Shown in pieces: positions 55,065 through 63,919 of a stretch of DNA of 64,000 nt. The stretch's first letter is position 1. The number at the start of each line of letters is the position of its first letter. A program made the translations under genes and the position numbers. The stretch comes from CAZTHK01 sp964613215 (GTDB lineage Bacteria > Krumholzibacteriota > Krumholzibacteriia > Krumholzibacteriales > CAZTHK01). Location of the stretch: assembly GCA_964613215.1 (NCBI GenBank), contig CAZTHK010000017.1, positions 11,560 through 75,559 on the forward strand. The letters run 5' to 3'. The notes beneath the pieces are model-generated. The model was not told where the DNA came from. It saw only the letters and a program-made list of their open reading frames with translations, and made no database searches.

Positions 55065-56321
55065 TCAATCCTTCATTCTCCGGATATCCGCACCCAGATG
55101 TTTAAGCTTCTCCTCCAACCGTTCGTACCCTCTGTCTATATGATAAACCCTGAGTATCTTGGTTTCACCCTCCGCCACCAGGGCTGCAATCACCAGAGCC
55201 GAACTGGCCCGTATATCGGTAGCCATTACCGGCGCACTCTGCAGATTGTCCACCCCTTCAACCACGGCCACCCTTCCGTCCAGATTGATGCTGGCTCCCA
55301 TTCTCTTCAGTTCGGGAATGTGGGTAAACCGGTCCGGATAGACATGCTCCACTACCGTACTGGATCCTCTGGCCATGGAAAGTACGGTCATAACCTGAGC
55401 CTGCATATCGGTGGGGAAGGAGGGATAAAAACCGGTTTCGACATTGACCGGTCTGATCTCACCGGGACCCTCCACCTCCATATTATCCTCCCCCTTCTCT
55501 ATCTTCGCCCCGCACTTTTCCAGCTTATCTATCACCGAATGCAGATGACCGGGATTGCACCTCTCGATTCTGACCCTTCCTCCGGTAGCCACTGCAGCGG
55601 CGGCAAAGGTCCCCGCTTCTATCCTGTCCGGAATGACATCGAAGTCATACGGCTGGATCTTTTTCACTCCCTCTATTTTTATCAGGGAGGTGCCCTCCCC
55701 CTCTATTCTGGCTCCTCCCTTTTTCAGAGCGCGCAGGGTCGATTCCACCTCCGGCTCCCGGGCCGCATTTTCGATTACGGTGGTCCCTTCAGCCAGAACC
55801 GCAGCCATGGCAATATTGATGGTAGCCCCCACGCTGGGAACGGATAGTATGATTTCTGATCCCTTGAGACCATCTCCGGCGGAAGCGTTTACATAGCCAT
55901 GCTCGATTTTTATCTCCGCCCCCAGCTTCATCATACCCTGTATATGCAGGTTCACCGGCCTGGGGCCCCAGGCACATCCCCCCGGCATGGAAACCCGGGC
56001 TCGGCCGTATCTTGCCAGCAGTGGCCCCAGAACGTAAAAGGAGGCTCTCATGGTTCGAACCAGTTCATAGGGAGCCTCGAATGAATCGATAAGGGAGGTA
56101 TCCACCTCCAGATTTCCCCCTCTCAGATTGACCCTCCCCCCCAGTATCCTGATCAGCTCCGACATCGTTCTGGTATCTCTGAGATCGGGAACATTGCTGA
56201 GAGTGGACTTGCCCCCACTCAGTATTGAAGCTGCCAGAAGTGGCAGAACAGCATTTTTGGCACCACTCACCTCCACACTTCCCTCCAGCCTGCACGGCCC
56301 GGTAATAACAAAACTATCCAT
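55065..56321 (-). CDS. murA: UDP-N-acetylglucosamine 1-carboxyvinyltransferase
   Basis: The first committed step of peptidoglycan synthesis. The fosfomycin-target cysteine is present at Cys116 in SMPGGCAWGPRPV, so the enzyme should be fosfomycin sensitive. The start SFVITGPCRLEGSVEVSGAKNAVLPLLAA and the YDFDVIPDRIEAGTFAAA and SFPTDMQAQ blocks are conserved. It has 418 residues. GGAGGG precedes the ATG. prmC ends three bp upstream. Confidence 0.97.
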   Translation of the reverse strand: MDSFVITGPCRLEGSVEVSGAKNAVLPLLAASILSGGKSTLSNVPDLRDTRTMSELIRILGGRVNLRGGNLEVDTSLIDSFEAPYELVRTMRASFYVLGPLLARYGRARVSMPGGCAWGPRPVNLHIQGMMKLGAEIKIEHGYVNASAGDGLKGSEIILSVPSVGATINIAMAAVLAEGTTVIENAAREPEVESTLRALKKGGARIEGEGTSLIKIEGVKKIQPYDFDVIPDRIEAGTFAAAAVATGGRVRIERCNPGHLHSVIDKLEKCGAKIEKGEDNMEVEGPGEIRPVNVETGFYPSFPTDMQAQVMTVLSMARGSSTVVEHVYPDRFTHIPELKRMGASINLDGRVAVVEGVDNLQSAPVMATDIRASSALVIAALVAEGETKILRVYHIDRGYERLEEKLKHLGADIRRMKD

Positions 56322-56324
56322 ACC

Positions 56325-57251
56325 CTACCCTCCTTCGGAATCCTCCGGCAGAACCCCCTTTACCAACCGGTCCAGTCCCTGATAATCCTTTCTAATACTA
56401 ATATCCCTGAAACCCTGCTGCTTCAGAATCTCTATAACCCCTCCGGCCTGATTGCATCCCATCTCCAGTACCACTACACCCCCGGGGCAGAGAAGATTCT
56501 TTCCCGCTCTGGCTATAAGGGGATAGAAATCCAGCCCTTCCCTCCCCCCGTTCAGTGCAGTGTGCTCCTCGAATCTGGAAACTTCCGGCTGCAGCCCTTC
56601 TATCTCTCCGCTGGCGATATAGGGAGGATTGGATAGCAACAGTTGAAATCGAGCTTTATCGCCGAGGGAATCGAAGCTGTCCGACACATAGAGCGAAACC
56701 CTCTCTTCCAGATCCATACCCGAAATATTCTCCCTGGCACAGAAAACAGATTCCTCGGAAACATCAAATGCTATCCCCCTCCAGGTGGGGTGTGCCGAAG
56801 CCACACTTACTGAAATAACTCCCGATCCGGTTCCGAATTCCAGAAACCTGATTCCCTTCTTTCCTCCCATGATCTCATCCACCCATTCCACCAGCAGCTC
56901 GGTCTCCTGGCGGGGAATAAATACTCTCTGGTTGAGTTTGAAGGTTTTTCCATGGAAATCCGTCTCTCCCATTATATACTGAAGGGGATAACGGCCGGCC
57001 CGCCTCTGCAGGTAGCTTCTGTATTCATTCTTCTGGTTTTCGGTCAGGATTTCATCGAAGCGGATGTACAGATCAATCCTGTTGCAGCCGAGCACTTTTG
57101 CCAGCAGATGCTCGGCATTCAGTCTGGGTGAAGGGACATCTTTTCCATTCAGATACTCCGCCGCCAGATTGAGAGTCTCAAGGGTGGTAAGGCTCTCAGC
57201 CTTACCACTCCGGTCAGGTTTCCTCTCAGAATTCATCCTGGCTATACTCAT
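56325..57251 (-). CDS. prmC: Release factor glutamine methyltransferase
   Basis: Methylates the GGQ glutamine of release factors. It has an N-terminal helical domain (LAAEYLNGKDVPSPRLNAEHLLAKVLG), then the Rossmann methyltransferase with FIPRQETELLVEW, the SAM-binding LEFGTGSGVISVSVA and the catalytic NPPYI. About 308 residues; the first five to twenty residues may not be native. It lies directly after prfA, the release factor it should act on, a very common pairing. Confidence 0.95.
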   Translation of the reverse strand: MSIARMNSERKPDRSGKAESLTTLETLNLAAEYLNGKDVPSPRLNAEHLLAKVLGCNRIDLYIRFDEILTENQKNEYRSYLQRRAGRYPLQYIMGETDFHGKTFKLNQRVFIPRQETELLVEWVDEIMGGKKGIRFLEFGTGSGVISVSVASAHPTWRGIAFDVSEESVFCARENISGMDLEERVSLYVSDSFDSLGDKARFQLLLSNPPYIASGEIEGLQPEVSRFEEHTALNGGREGLDFYPLIARAGKNLLCPGGVVVLEMGCNQAGGVIEILKQQGFRDISIRKDYQGLDRLVKGVLPEDSEGG

Positions 57252-57339
57252 CCTCCATAATACCGGTCAAAAATCCGGATTGTACTCAGGCAGGGACTCG
57301 ACCGGAAGCGGGAGCTTCCCGCCATTCCCCCAGCCTCCC

Positions 57340-58425
57340 CTATCCCTCTTCACCCATGGACTCCTCTATCAGTTTCTCCCTGTGAGCCATCGCCAGGGCA
57401 TCCATTATCTCATCCAGATCACCATTCATCACCGCCTCCAGATTATGAACCGACATCCCAATCCGGTGATCGGTAACCCTTCCCTGGGGAAAATTGTAGG
57501 TGCGGACCTTGTCACTTCTGTCTCCGGAGCCTATCATGTTTCTGCGGGCTACTGCTATCTTTTCCTCCTGCTCGCTCCTGGCCTTCTCCAGCAATCTTGT
57601 TCTCAATACCTTCATTGCCTTGGCTCTGTTCTTATGCTGGGACTTTTCATCCTGGCAGGACACCACTATGCCGGTTGGTTGATGGGTTATTCTCACCGCC
57701 GAGTCGGTCATATTCACACTCTGCCCCCCCGGCCCGCTGGATCTGAATACATCTATTCTCAGATCCCTGGGATTAATCTGCACATCCACCTCCTCCGCCT
57801 CCGGCAGCACCGCCACCGAAACGGCGGAGGTATGTATCCTTCCACCCGATTCAGTAACCGGAACTCTCTGCACCCGGTGAACTCCCCGTTCGAATTTCAA
57901 CCTCCCGAACACCCTCTTTCCGCTGATCAACAGTATTATCTCCTTGTAGCCTCCCGCTTCATTAGGGCTCCCTCCCAGAACCTCCACCTTCCAGTTGTTC
58001 TTCTCAGCATAACGGCGGTACATCCTGGCCAGCTCTCCGGCGAAAATAGCGGCCTCATCTCCTCCTGTTCCCGCTCTTATCTCCACCACCGTATTCTTGG
58101 AATCATCCGGGTTGGCAGGAATCAGGGAAAGTTTGATCTCCCTTTCCAATTCCTCCATCCTGCCCTTCAGCTCCTTTATCTCGGTGCGGGCCAGTTCGAT
58201 TATATCCCTGTCATCTGAAATCTCTATTGCTTCCCTGTCCTCCCGGCACCTCTTGCTCAGTTCCCGGTGTTCCTTTATTTTATTCACCGCATCCTCAAGG
58301 CTGCTCCTCTCCCGCGCCTTCTCCCGGAACACCGGCTGGTTTTTTATTATTTCCGGATCGCCCAGCTCTCTGGCAAGTTGATCGAAGCGTTCCAGTATTC
58401 TCTCATATCTATCTTCATTACCCAA
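57340..58425 (-). CDS. prfA: Peptide chain release factor 1
   Basis: Recognises UAA and UAG stop codons. The PxT codon-recognition region is VPVTESGGRIHTSA, with Pro-Val-Thr, so the protein is RF1 and not RF2. The catalytic SSGPGGQSVNMTDSAVR stands near residue 230. It has 361 residues, full length. prmC follows after 88 bp. Confidence 0.97.
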   Translation of the reverse strand: MGNEDRYERILERFDQLARELGDPEIIKNQPVFREKARERSSLEDAVNKIKEHRELSKRCREDREAIEISDDRDIIELARTEIKELKGRMEELEREIKLSLIPANPDDSKNTVVEIRAGTGGDEAAIFAGELARMYRRYAEKNNWKVEVLGGSPNEAGGYKEIILLISGKRVFGRLKFERGVHRVQRVPVTESGGRIHTSAVSVAVLPEAEEVDVQINPRDLRIDVFRSSGPGGQSVNMTDSAVRITHQPTGIVVSCQDEKSQHKNRAKAMKVLRTRLLEKARSEQEEKIAVARRNMIGSGDRSDKVRTYNFPQGRVTDHRIGMSVHNLEAVMNGDLDEIMDALAMAHREKLIEESMGEEG

Positions 58426-58512
58426 AAGATTCTCCCTCTTTTCTCCAGCGGTACAGCTCTCGGAGAAAAAAACAATTTATCCGGCTGTTGGCTATTGTAC
58501 AATAATCCGCTG

Positions 58513-59415
58513 CTAAGACTCCAGCATTTTGTCCCCTAAACATGCCTTCAGGGCAGCTATTGCCACTTCCAGCTGCTCCAGATCGGGTTCCCGGGTGGTG
58601 AGTTTCTGAAGAAACAGTCCGGGCGCGAAAATAAACCCCAGATACTTCTTGAAAGCCGGTTTGGCGGAAAGTCTCAGCAGTTCATAGGATATTCCACCGA
58701 TAACCGGGATAAAGGAAAACCGGATCAACCTCTCCTGGATGTTATCCGGTCTCCCCAGAATGATAAAAACAGCGATACTCACCAGGACCACGATCAAAAG
58801 AAAACTGGTGCTGCAGCGGGGGTGCAATCTGGGATAGCTGACTGCTCTGTCGGGAGTTACATCGCTGTTGTCCTCGAAAGCAAAGATGGTCTTATGCTCC
58901 GCTCCGTGATACTCGAAGATCCTCTGCATCTCTTTCCATCTGGTAATTATAACTATGTAAAGGAAGATAAATATCAGCCTTATCACCCCGTCTGCCAGAT
59001 TAAAAATAATCCCGTCCTCAAAACCAATCCATTCGGTGATTTTAAGGGGGAGGTAGAAGAACAGGGCGAATCCCAGCCCGAAAGCTATTACCACGGTCAG
59101 CACAATATTGAGAGTGCTGGCGCCATCACCTTCCTCCTTGCCTTCTTCATCCCGGATGGCCTGATCCGAGGAAAAGGAGAGCGCCTGGATGGCCAGAACC
59201 AGTGTTTCCACCAGAGCTATGGCTCCTCTGACAATTGGTATGTTGAATATCTTTTTCCGCTTTGCCAGACTCAGGTAATCCCTGGTATCCACCACAATTT
59301 CGCCATTTTCCCTTCTAACCGCCGTAGCTATCCTCTCCGGCGAGCGCATCATGACTCCCTCTATTACAGCCTGTCCCCCGATATGCATATTCTTTCTTTT
59401 TTTACTTTCAGGCAT
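58513..59415 (-). CDS. DUF1385 family membrane protein (YqhQ-like)
   Basis: A 300-residue protein with four or five membrane helices. It starts with the family's GGQAVIEGVMMRSPER and has the EYHGAEHKTIFAFE and YPRLHPRCSTSFLL motifs, where conserved His, Glu and Cys residues may bind metal. Its function is unproven; the family is often found, as here, between rpmE and prfA. Confidence 0.9.
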   Translation of the reverse strand: MPESKKRKNMHIGGQAVIEGVMMRSPERIATAVRRENGEIVVDTRDYLSLAKRKKIFNIPIVRGAIALVETLVLAIQALSFSSDQAIRDEEGKEEGDGASTLNIVLTVVIAFGLGFALFFYLPLKITEWIGFEDGIIFNLADGVIRLIFIFLYIVIITRWKEMQRIFEYHGAEHKTIFAFEDNSDVTPDRAVSYPRLHPRCSTSFLLIVVLVSIAVFIILGRPDNIQERLIRFSFIPVIGGISYELLRLSAKPAFKKYLGFIFAPGLFLQKLTTREPDLEQLEVAIAALKACLGDKMLES

Positions 59416-59466
59416 AAGACTTCCCCGGAAGTCAGACTGTAAGAGTATTTTTGTGAGGATGGTAAG

Positions 59467-59691
59467 CTACTTTTTCTTCTTTGACTGCTTGCGGTAATCC
59501 CCGTACTTGCGCTGGAATCGCTGAACCCGGCCGGCGGTATCAATCAGTTTCTGCTTGCCGGTAAAGAAGGGATGGCACTTCGAGCAGATCTCCACGTGTA
59601 TATCTTCCTTGGTAGACCTGGTCTCTATTACATTGCCACACAGGCAGGTAATCCTGGTCTTTTTATATTCAGGATGAGTATCTTTCTTCAT
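59467..59691 (-). CDS. rpmE: 50S ribosomal protein L31
   Basis: Zinc-type L31 of 74 residues: Cys pair CLCGN near the start and the CSKCHPFFTGKQKLIDTAGRVQRFQRKYGD block. ATG 59691 (MKKDTHPEYKKT) matches the family start and has GGGAGT ahead; an open frame to 59736 is ignored. The Lys-rich end SKKKK is common. It stands between rho and the DUF1385 gene. Confidence 0.95.
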   Translation of the reverse strand: MKKDTHPEYKKTRITCLCGNVIETRSTKEDIHVEICSKCHPFFTGKQKLIDTAGRVQRFQRKYGDYRKQSKKKK

Positions 59692-59811
59692 ATCTATCGA
59701 CTCCCGTATAAGTCGCTGGTTTAGATTCAACTTCATCCAGCCGCAGCTGGAATATTAAGTTTAACAAAACAAACCTTAAAACACAAATTAAAAACGGGGG
59801 AGAGGAGCCGG

Positions 59812-61059
59812 TCAGGTATTCATGGACTTGAGAAATCCTTTGTTAGTCTTGGTTTTCTTTATCTTGTCCAGAAGGAAGTCCATCGCTTCCACTACCGTCT
59901 TGTCACTCAGGAACTTGCGCAGTATGAATACCTTGCTGATAACCTTCTCGTCCAGGAGCAGCTCCTCCTTACGGGTTCCTGACCTGAATATATCAATTGC
60001 CGGAAATACCCTCTTATCCGATAATCTTCTATCCAGAACTATCTCCAGGTTACCGGTCCCCTTGAACTCCTCAAATATAACTTCATCCATTCTGCTGCCT
60101 GTTTCTACCAGGGCAGTGGCTATTATGGTGAGGCTTCCTGCCTCTTCAGTATTCCGGGCGGCCCCGAAAAAGCGCTTTGGCCTCTGCAGGGCGTTGGAAT
60201 CGACTCCGCCGGATAGTATCTTCCCGGAATGGGGTACCACCGAGTTGTGAGCTCTGGCCAGACGGGTAATACTGTCCAGCAGTATAACTACGTCCTTACC
60301 GTGCTCCACCAGGCGCTTGGATTTCTCTATAACCATATCCGCCACCTGAACATGCCTCTTGGCCGGTTCATCGAAGGTCGAGCTGATCACTTCACCCCTC
60401 ACCGAACGCTGCATATCGGTCACCTCTTCAGGCCTTTCATCGATAAGCAGTACAATCAGAAATACATCCGGGTCATTGGTGGTAATAGCGTTGGCGATCT
60501 TCTGAAGCAGCACGGTCTTACCTGCCCGGGGGGGAGAGACTATCAACCCTCTCTGCCCCTTTCCTATGGGGGTGAGAAGATTCATCAGCCGGGTTGAAAG
60601 ATCCTTGGGATCATATTCCAGTTCCAGCATTTTCTCCGGATACAGGGGAGTTAGGTTGTCAAACAGGGTCTTCTGCTTTGCCTTCTCGGGCGGTTCTCCA
60701 TTTATCGCTTCTACCTTGAGAAGGGCAAAATATCTCTCCGAATCCTTGGGTGAACGCACCTGCCCGGATACGGTATCTCCCGTTCTCATCCCAAATTTCT
60801 TTATCTGGGAGGGCGATACGTAGATATCATCCTGACCGGGCAGATAGTTGTAAGCCGGCGACCGCAGGAAACCGTAACCTTCCGGAAGGACCTGCAGAAT
60901 ACCCTCATTGAAAATAAGCCCGTTCTGTTCGGTGCGTGTTTCCAGGATCTTGAAGATGATCTCCTGTTTCCTCAGATTAGACAATCCCTTTATATCAAGA
61001 TCCTTGGCTACATCTATCAGTTCTTCTATGTTCTTCTTTTTCAGTTCAGCTACATTCAT
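59812..61059 (-). CDS. rho: Transcription termination factor Rho
   Basis: The RNA-dependent hexameric helicase that ends transcription at Rho-dependent sites. It has an N-terminal Rho domain (AELKKKNIEELIDVAKDLDIKGLSNLRKQEII), a cold-shock-like RNA-binding region with GYGFLRSPAYNYLPGQDDIYVSPSQIKKF, and an ATPase core with SPPRAGKT and the SITRLARAHN stretch. It has 415 residues. A strong promoter 280 bp upstream gives a long leader with a stable hairpin, which suggests autoregulation. Confidence 0.98.
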   Translation of the reverse strand: MNVAELKKKNIEELIDVAKDLDIKGLSNLRKQEIIFKILETRTEQNGLIFNEGILQVLPEGYGFLRSPAYNYLPGQDDIYVSPSQIKKFGMRTGDTVSGQVRSPKDSERYFALLKVEAINGEPPEKAKQKTLFDNLTPLYPEKMLELEYDPKDLSTRLMNLLTPIGKGQRGLIVSPPRAGKTVLLQKIANAITTNDPDVFLIVLLIDERPEEVTDMQRSVRGEVISSTFDEPAKRHVQVADMVIEKSKRLVEHGKDVVILLDSITRLARAHNSVVPHSGKILSGGVDSNALQRPKRFFGAARNTEEAGSLTIIATALVETGSRMDEVIFEEFKGTGNLEIVLDRRLSDKRVFPAIDIFRSGTRKEELLLDEKVISKVFILRKFLSDKTVVEAMDFLLDKIKKTKTNKGFLKSMNT

Positions 61060-61559
61060 AAAACTTTACCTCTGCTGTTTTGAAAACCTTTCTTTCGATA
61101 GGAAAATGCCTGCAGACATTTTTCCCTGTTTATGGTAATAAGACGATCTTATCGAGGAGCTTTAACTTCTAATTGCGATTGGTTCATTTACTGTGTTCAC
61201 ACCCAGGCTGCAAATTCCAGGGGGAAGATGCCTAACCATTTTCATCCCGGCAAACCTCCTGAGCAGGAGATTTGCCGTATTCCCTAAACACTCTTAAAAC
61301 ATTTAACAAGATCAAAGGAGAAATGTGACTCTCTGTTGATTTTTACAATACCCCAAACAACGCCTCCTGTCAAGTAAAATACTAGCCGGTGTTCCCCCAT
61401 TATACCCCGGTTGCAGTCAAACCTCGAATTACCTTTTCCCTCTTCATATAAATAAATTCACATGGTGGCTTGGTGGTATAAAGCGAATAAAATTTCCTGA
61501 TAGTCAGTCATCGATATATCGCAATTATCGTACCAAGTCGCCTTGACCTTAAGTACATT
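61060..61559 (-). promoter_or_regulatory. rho leader and promoter region
   Basis: There is no gene in this 500-bp gap. The minus strand has TTGACA (61368-61373), a 17-base spacer and TATTGT (61345-61350), a good sigma70 promoter, so rho has a leader of about 280 nt. Within it, 61248-61277 forms a hairpin of about 13 pairs (CGGCAAA...TTTGCCG with CTCCT/AGGAG inside and a 4-base loop) and no U tract, so it is not a terminator. The stretch from 61380 to 61559 shows nothing I can assign. Confidence 0.65.
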
Positions 61560-62621
61560 CTACTTGCCCTGGTCCCTGAGCTCTATGAACTTCGCTACAG
61601 CCTCTTCCGCCTTGATTTTGAGCCCCCTCTCCTTATAGCACATGGCAAGAATCTGCCAGCCCTTGGCGTCATCCGGTGCTATCTCGGTGGTATACTTCTG
61701 CCCCTGCCTTATAGCCTCATCCCAGAGGCCGGCCTTCCAGTAGGCCAGCAGAAGGCTGTAGTTACCCCGCTCGTTGTCCGGGTCGAGCATAACCGCATTG
61801 TTGTAGGCTTCGATGGCCTGCATATACCTTTCCATCTTATAGTACGCTACTCCCAGATTGAAGTAGCTGTCAAAATTTTCCGCATCTGCCTTCATTCTGG
61901 CTAAATTTGCCAGTTTCATAAATTTTATCGCATCCTCGAAGTTCTGATTGGCCAGGTAAAGAACTCCCACATCTTCAACGTCTTCATAGTTAGCAGGATC
62001 ATCTATCAGAAGCTTGTCGAAAATATCGTATGCGCTGTCGGTTTCACCCTGCAATACCTTAACCTTCCCAGCCAGAGAATATACCTCGCTGAACTGCTCA
62101 TGCGCCTCGGTGGTGATGCTGAGCAGGGAATCCACAGCCACATAGAGCTTTTCCTGGTAAGTGGTATCCTGATCCTGCTGGCTGTAGTATACCTTTGCCA
62201 GGTTGAGCCATCCCTTTACTTTTCTGGGATCAGCCTTGGTAGTCTTTTCGAATTCCTTTATTGCTCCCTGGTAATTCTGGCTCTGAAACTCAGCAAGGCC
62301 TCTGTTGTAATGCTTTGCCCAGTTACTCTTGATGGCCTTCTCTACCCTCTCTTCCATTTCCGGGTCGATCTCCTTGGCCGTCTGCAATGCATCATAGGCC
62401 AGAGCCATCGAATCAAGCTGGCTGTACGAAAACCCCAGCTGGAAATGAGCCTCTGCATCCAGCGAGTCATTCTGGATGGCAAGCTTTGCCATCTCTATAG
62501 CCTTCTCATATTGACCATGCTCATTGTGCAGCATGGCACTGGTTGTCTCCACACTCTTACATGCGTACAATCCCATAAGCAGGGCAACCAGAACCATTAT
62601 TAAAAGATGAGACCTTTTCAT
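61560..62621 (-). CDS. TPR-repeat lipoprotein
   Basis: A 353-residue precursor with a lipoprotein signal peptide (MKRSHLLIMVLVALLMGLYAC), lipobox LYAC with Cys21. The mature part is a run of tetratricopeptide repeats, about seven or eight, for instance AEAHFQLGFSYSQLDSMALAYDAL, KGWLNLAKVYYSQQ and DSYFNLGVAYYKMERYMQAIEAYNNAV. It is probably a scaffold on an inner face of the outer membrane or on the cytoplasmic membrane. The lysine after the cysteine does not favour inner-membrane retention. The partners are unknown. The ribosome site is AAGGAGG. Confidence 0.85.
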   Translation of the reverse strand: MKRSHLLIMVLVALLMGLYACKSVETTSAMLHNEHGQYEKAIEMAKLAIQNDSLDAEAHFQLGFSYSQLDSMALAYDALQTAKEIDPEMEERVEKAIKSNWAKHYNRGLAEFQSQNYQGAIKEFEKTTKADPRKVKGWLNLAKVYYSQQDQDTTYQEKLYVAVDSLLSITTEAHEQFSEVYSLAGKVKVLQGETDSAYDIFDKLLIDDPANYEDVEDVGVLYLANQNFEDAIKFMKLANLARMKADAENFDSYFNLGVAYYKMERYMQAIEAYNNAVMLDPDNERGNYSLLLAYWKAGLWDEAIRQGQKYTTEIAPDDAKGWQILAMCYKERGLKIKAEEAVAKFIELRDQGK

Positions 62622-62865
62622 TCCGGAGAAACCTCCTTGTAATTAAACCACTGACCTTTTCCTAATCCACATACACCAATCTTTAAATAATTAATATTAT
62701 CTTTTAGGCCGGAAAACCCTCCCAGATAATCTGTGGGCCGGGCGAATGGCAAATGTTCTAGCAAACCTTATCCAAAGGCAAATTATCACTCCGGCCCATC
62801 GATGTCAAGAAATATCCTGCAATTTAATACATGTCGTATTTTTATCCAATGGCACCCCTCTGGCG
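62622..62865 (-). other. TPR-gene upstream region with a partial relative of the cassette repeat
   Basis: The stretch 62706-62740 (GGCCGGAAAACCCTCCCAGA and on) resembles the start of the two repeats near 31.9 and 34.3 kb (CCGGAAAATCCTCTCTGATAAGCCGG), matching about 18 of 24 bases before diverging. It can fold into CCCAGAT/ATCTGTGGG. It may be a third degenerate copy. No promoter is clear. Confidence 0.4.
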
Positions 62866-63123
62866 TTATTCCCCGGATTCCTCTTCCCTGATTCTTCGAT
62901 TTATCCGGTTTCCGGATGCTATTCCGGCAACCAGAATTATCAGGCAGGCCGACCAGGCAATCCATTCATATGGACCGGGCACCGGGAATAGAATTGCGAG
63001 AAATCCGGCTGCGTATATCCAGCATCCTGTACAGCACTTTATTACGAAAGAACCCTCCCGGTGTCCTCTGGCCCTCCCGATGCTCCGCCAGGTTCCCAGA
63101 ATGCCTCCGGCAACACCCGGCAC
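62866..63123 (-). CDS. Small membrane protein, start codon apparently lost
   Basis: An 85-codon frame from GTG 63123 with two helices (IYAAGFLAILFPVPGPYEWIAWSACLIILVAGIASGN) and a charged end. Upstream it stays open through GLIGAVAGTVPG, and the N-terminus pattern IGAVAG...GGILGTWRSI...GHREGSFVIK recalls a small conserved membrane family that starts near that point. At the expected start (63157-63159) the codon is ATC, six bases after a strong ribosome site GGAGGAGAGG (63166-63175). It may be a decayed gene or may start at the internal GTG. Confidence 0.45.
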   Translation of the reverse strand: MPGVAGGILGTWRSIGRARGHREGSFVIKCCTGCWIYAAGFLAILFPVPGPYEWIAWSACLIILVAGIASGNRINRRIREEESGE

Positions 63124-63159
63124 TGTACCTGCAACAGCTCCGATGAGTCCACTGTTGAT

Positions 63160-63628
63160 GGTTTCCCTCTCCTCCTTACAACACAGGTATCAGCAATTTC
63201 TGAAGAAGCATATCAATGCCGCAGACGCAGCACTGAATATCAGCAATGAACCGGCAAGGCCGGTTATGTTATTTTCTCTCTATATAATACTCCATGTTCC
63301 GGGTGAAACAGCTGGTTGTTGACTCATTAAGCTCTACCTGTATATATAAACAGACTGCTGGTTTCAGCGCTGAAACCGGGTAACCGAAAAAATTCGATCA
63401 GGTGCGCTCTAGTAATAATATTATTATCCCGTCAAGGGGTGGAATGTTTTCACCATTATATTGTAAACCACATCCAGGTTAACATGAGACAGCAGGCCCC
63501 AGAAGGGCAGGGATTCGTGTTTGGATACCTAATATATAACAGCAAAATTTTCCATGTTATCCCCTCCGGTCACTTATCAAGTCCGTTCAGCGCTTATTCT
63601 GGAGATTCGATAACCCTTTAGCTGATAT
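63160..63628. other. Intergenic region with palindromes and remnants
   Basis: There is no intact gene. On the minus strand a frame reading as a membrane helix (ITGLAGSLLIFSAASAALICFF, 63193-63270) is cut by stops on both sides and looks like a remnant. On the plus strand TTGACT (63319-63324) with TATATA 16-18 bases later could be a promoter, leading into a perfect 18-base palindrome GGTTTCAGCGCTGAAACC (63360-63377) and then TAATAATATTATTA (63413-63426). A small RNA is possible but unproven. Confidence 0.35.
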
Positions 63629-63919
63629 TTAATTCATTGATATTTTTGCCCCTTTCTTCCGCCGCGATTTCGCGGAAGCTTCGGCTGCCTGCATATAAAT
63701 GGACTTTTTCCATGATTTGGGCAATTCTTCAACTCCTGCTTTTTTAAGTGCTCTAGCAATCCTGGGCTTTATCTGAGTATCGAACATTACATGGCAGGAA
63801 GAACAAAGCATAATAAGGTTTACCCCCCTCTTAGGTCCCTCTGCAACTATATGCGCCCTCTGGCGGACTGCTACATGATGCCCGCATAAATCACAGGTAC
63901 CACTTGATGATTTTTTCAT
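63629..63919 (-). CDS. HNH-type zinc protein, possible nuclease
   Basis: A 96-residue basic protein with CDLCGHH near the N-terminus and LCSSCHVMFD about 35 residues on, the two Cys pairs of an HNH-type zinc finger. The segment RQRAHIVAEGPKRGVNLIMLC resembles the HNH core in which the first His follows Ala. The C-terminal 40 residues are Lys/Arg-rich and could bind DNA. It could be a small endonuclease, but it lacks any specificity domain. ATG 63919 has AAGGGG ahead; ATG 63937 is also in frame. Confidence 0.7.
   Translation of the reverse strand: MKKSSSGTCDLCGHHVAVRQRAHIVAEGPKRGVNLIMLCSSCHVMFDTQIKPRIARALKKAGVEELPKSWKKSIYMQAAEASAKSRRKKGAKISMN

Noticed and set aside
63190..63192. In-frame TGA as a selenocysteine codon in the remnant frame
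   Set aside because: Tempting because selB is present, but the frame has no start, no SECIS-like stem just downstream and further defects; decay is simpler.
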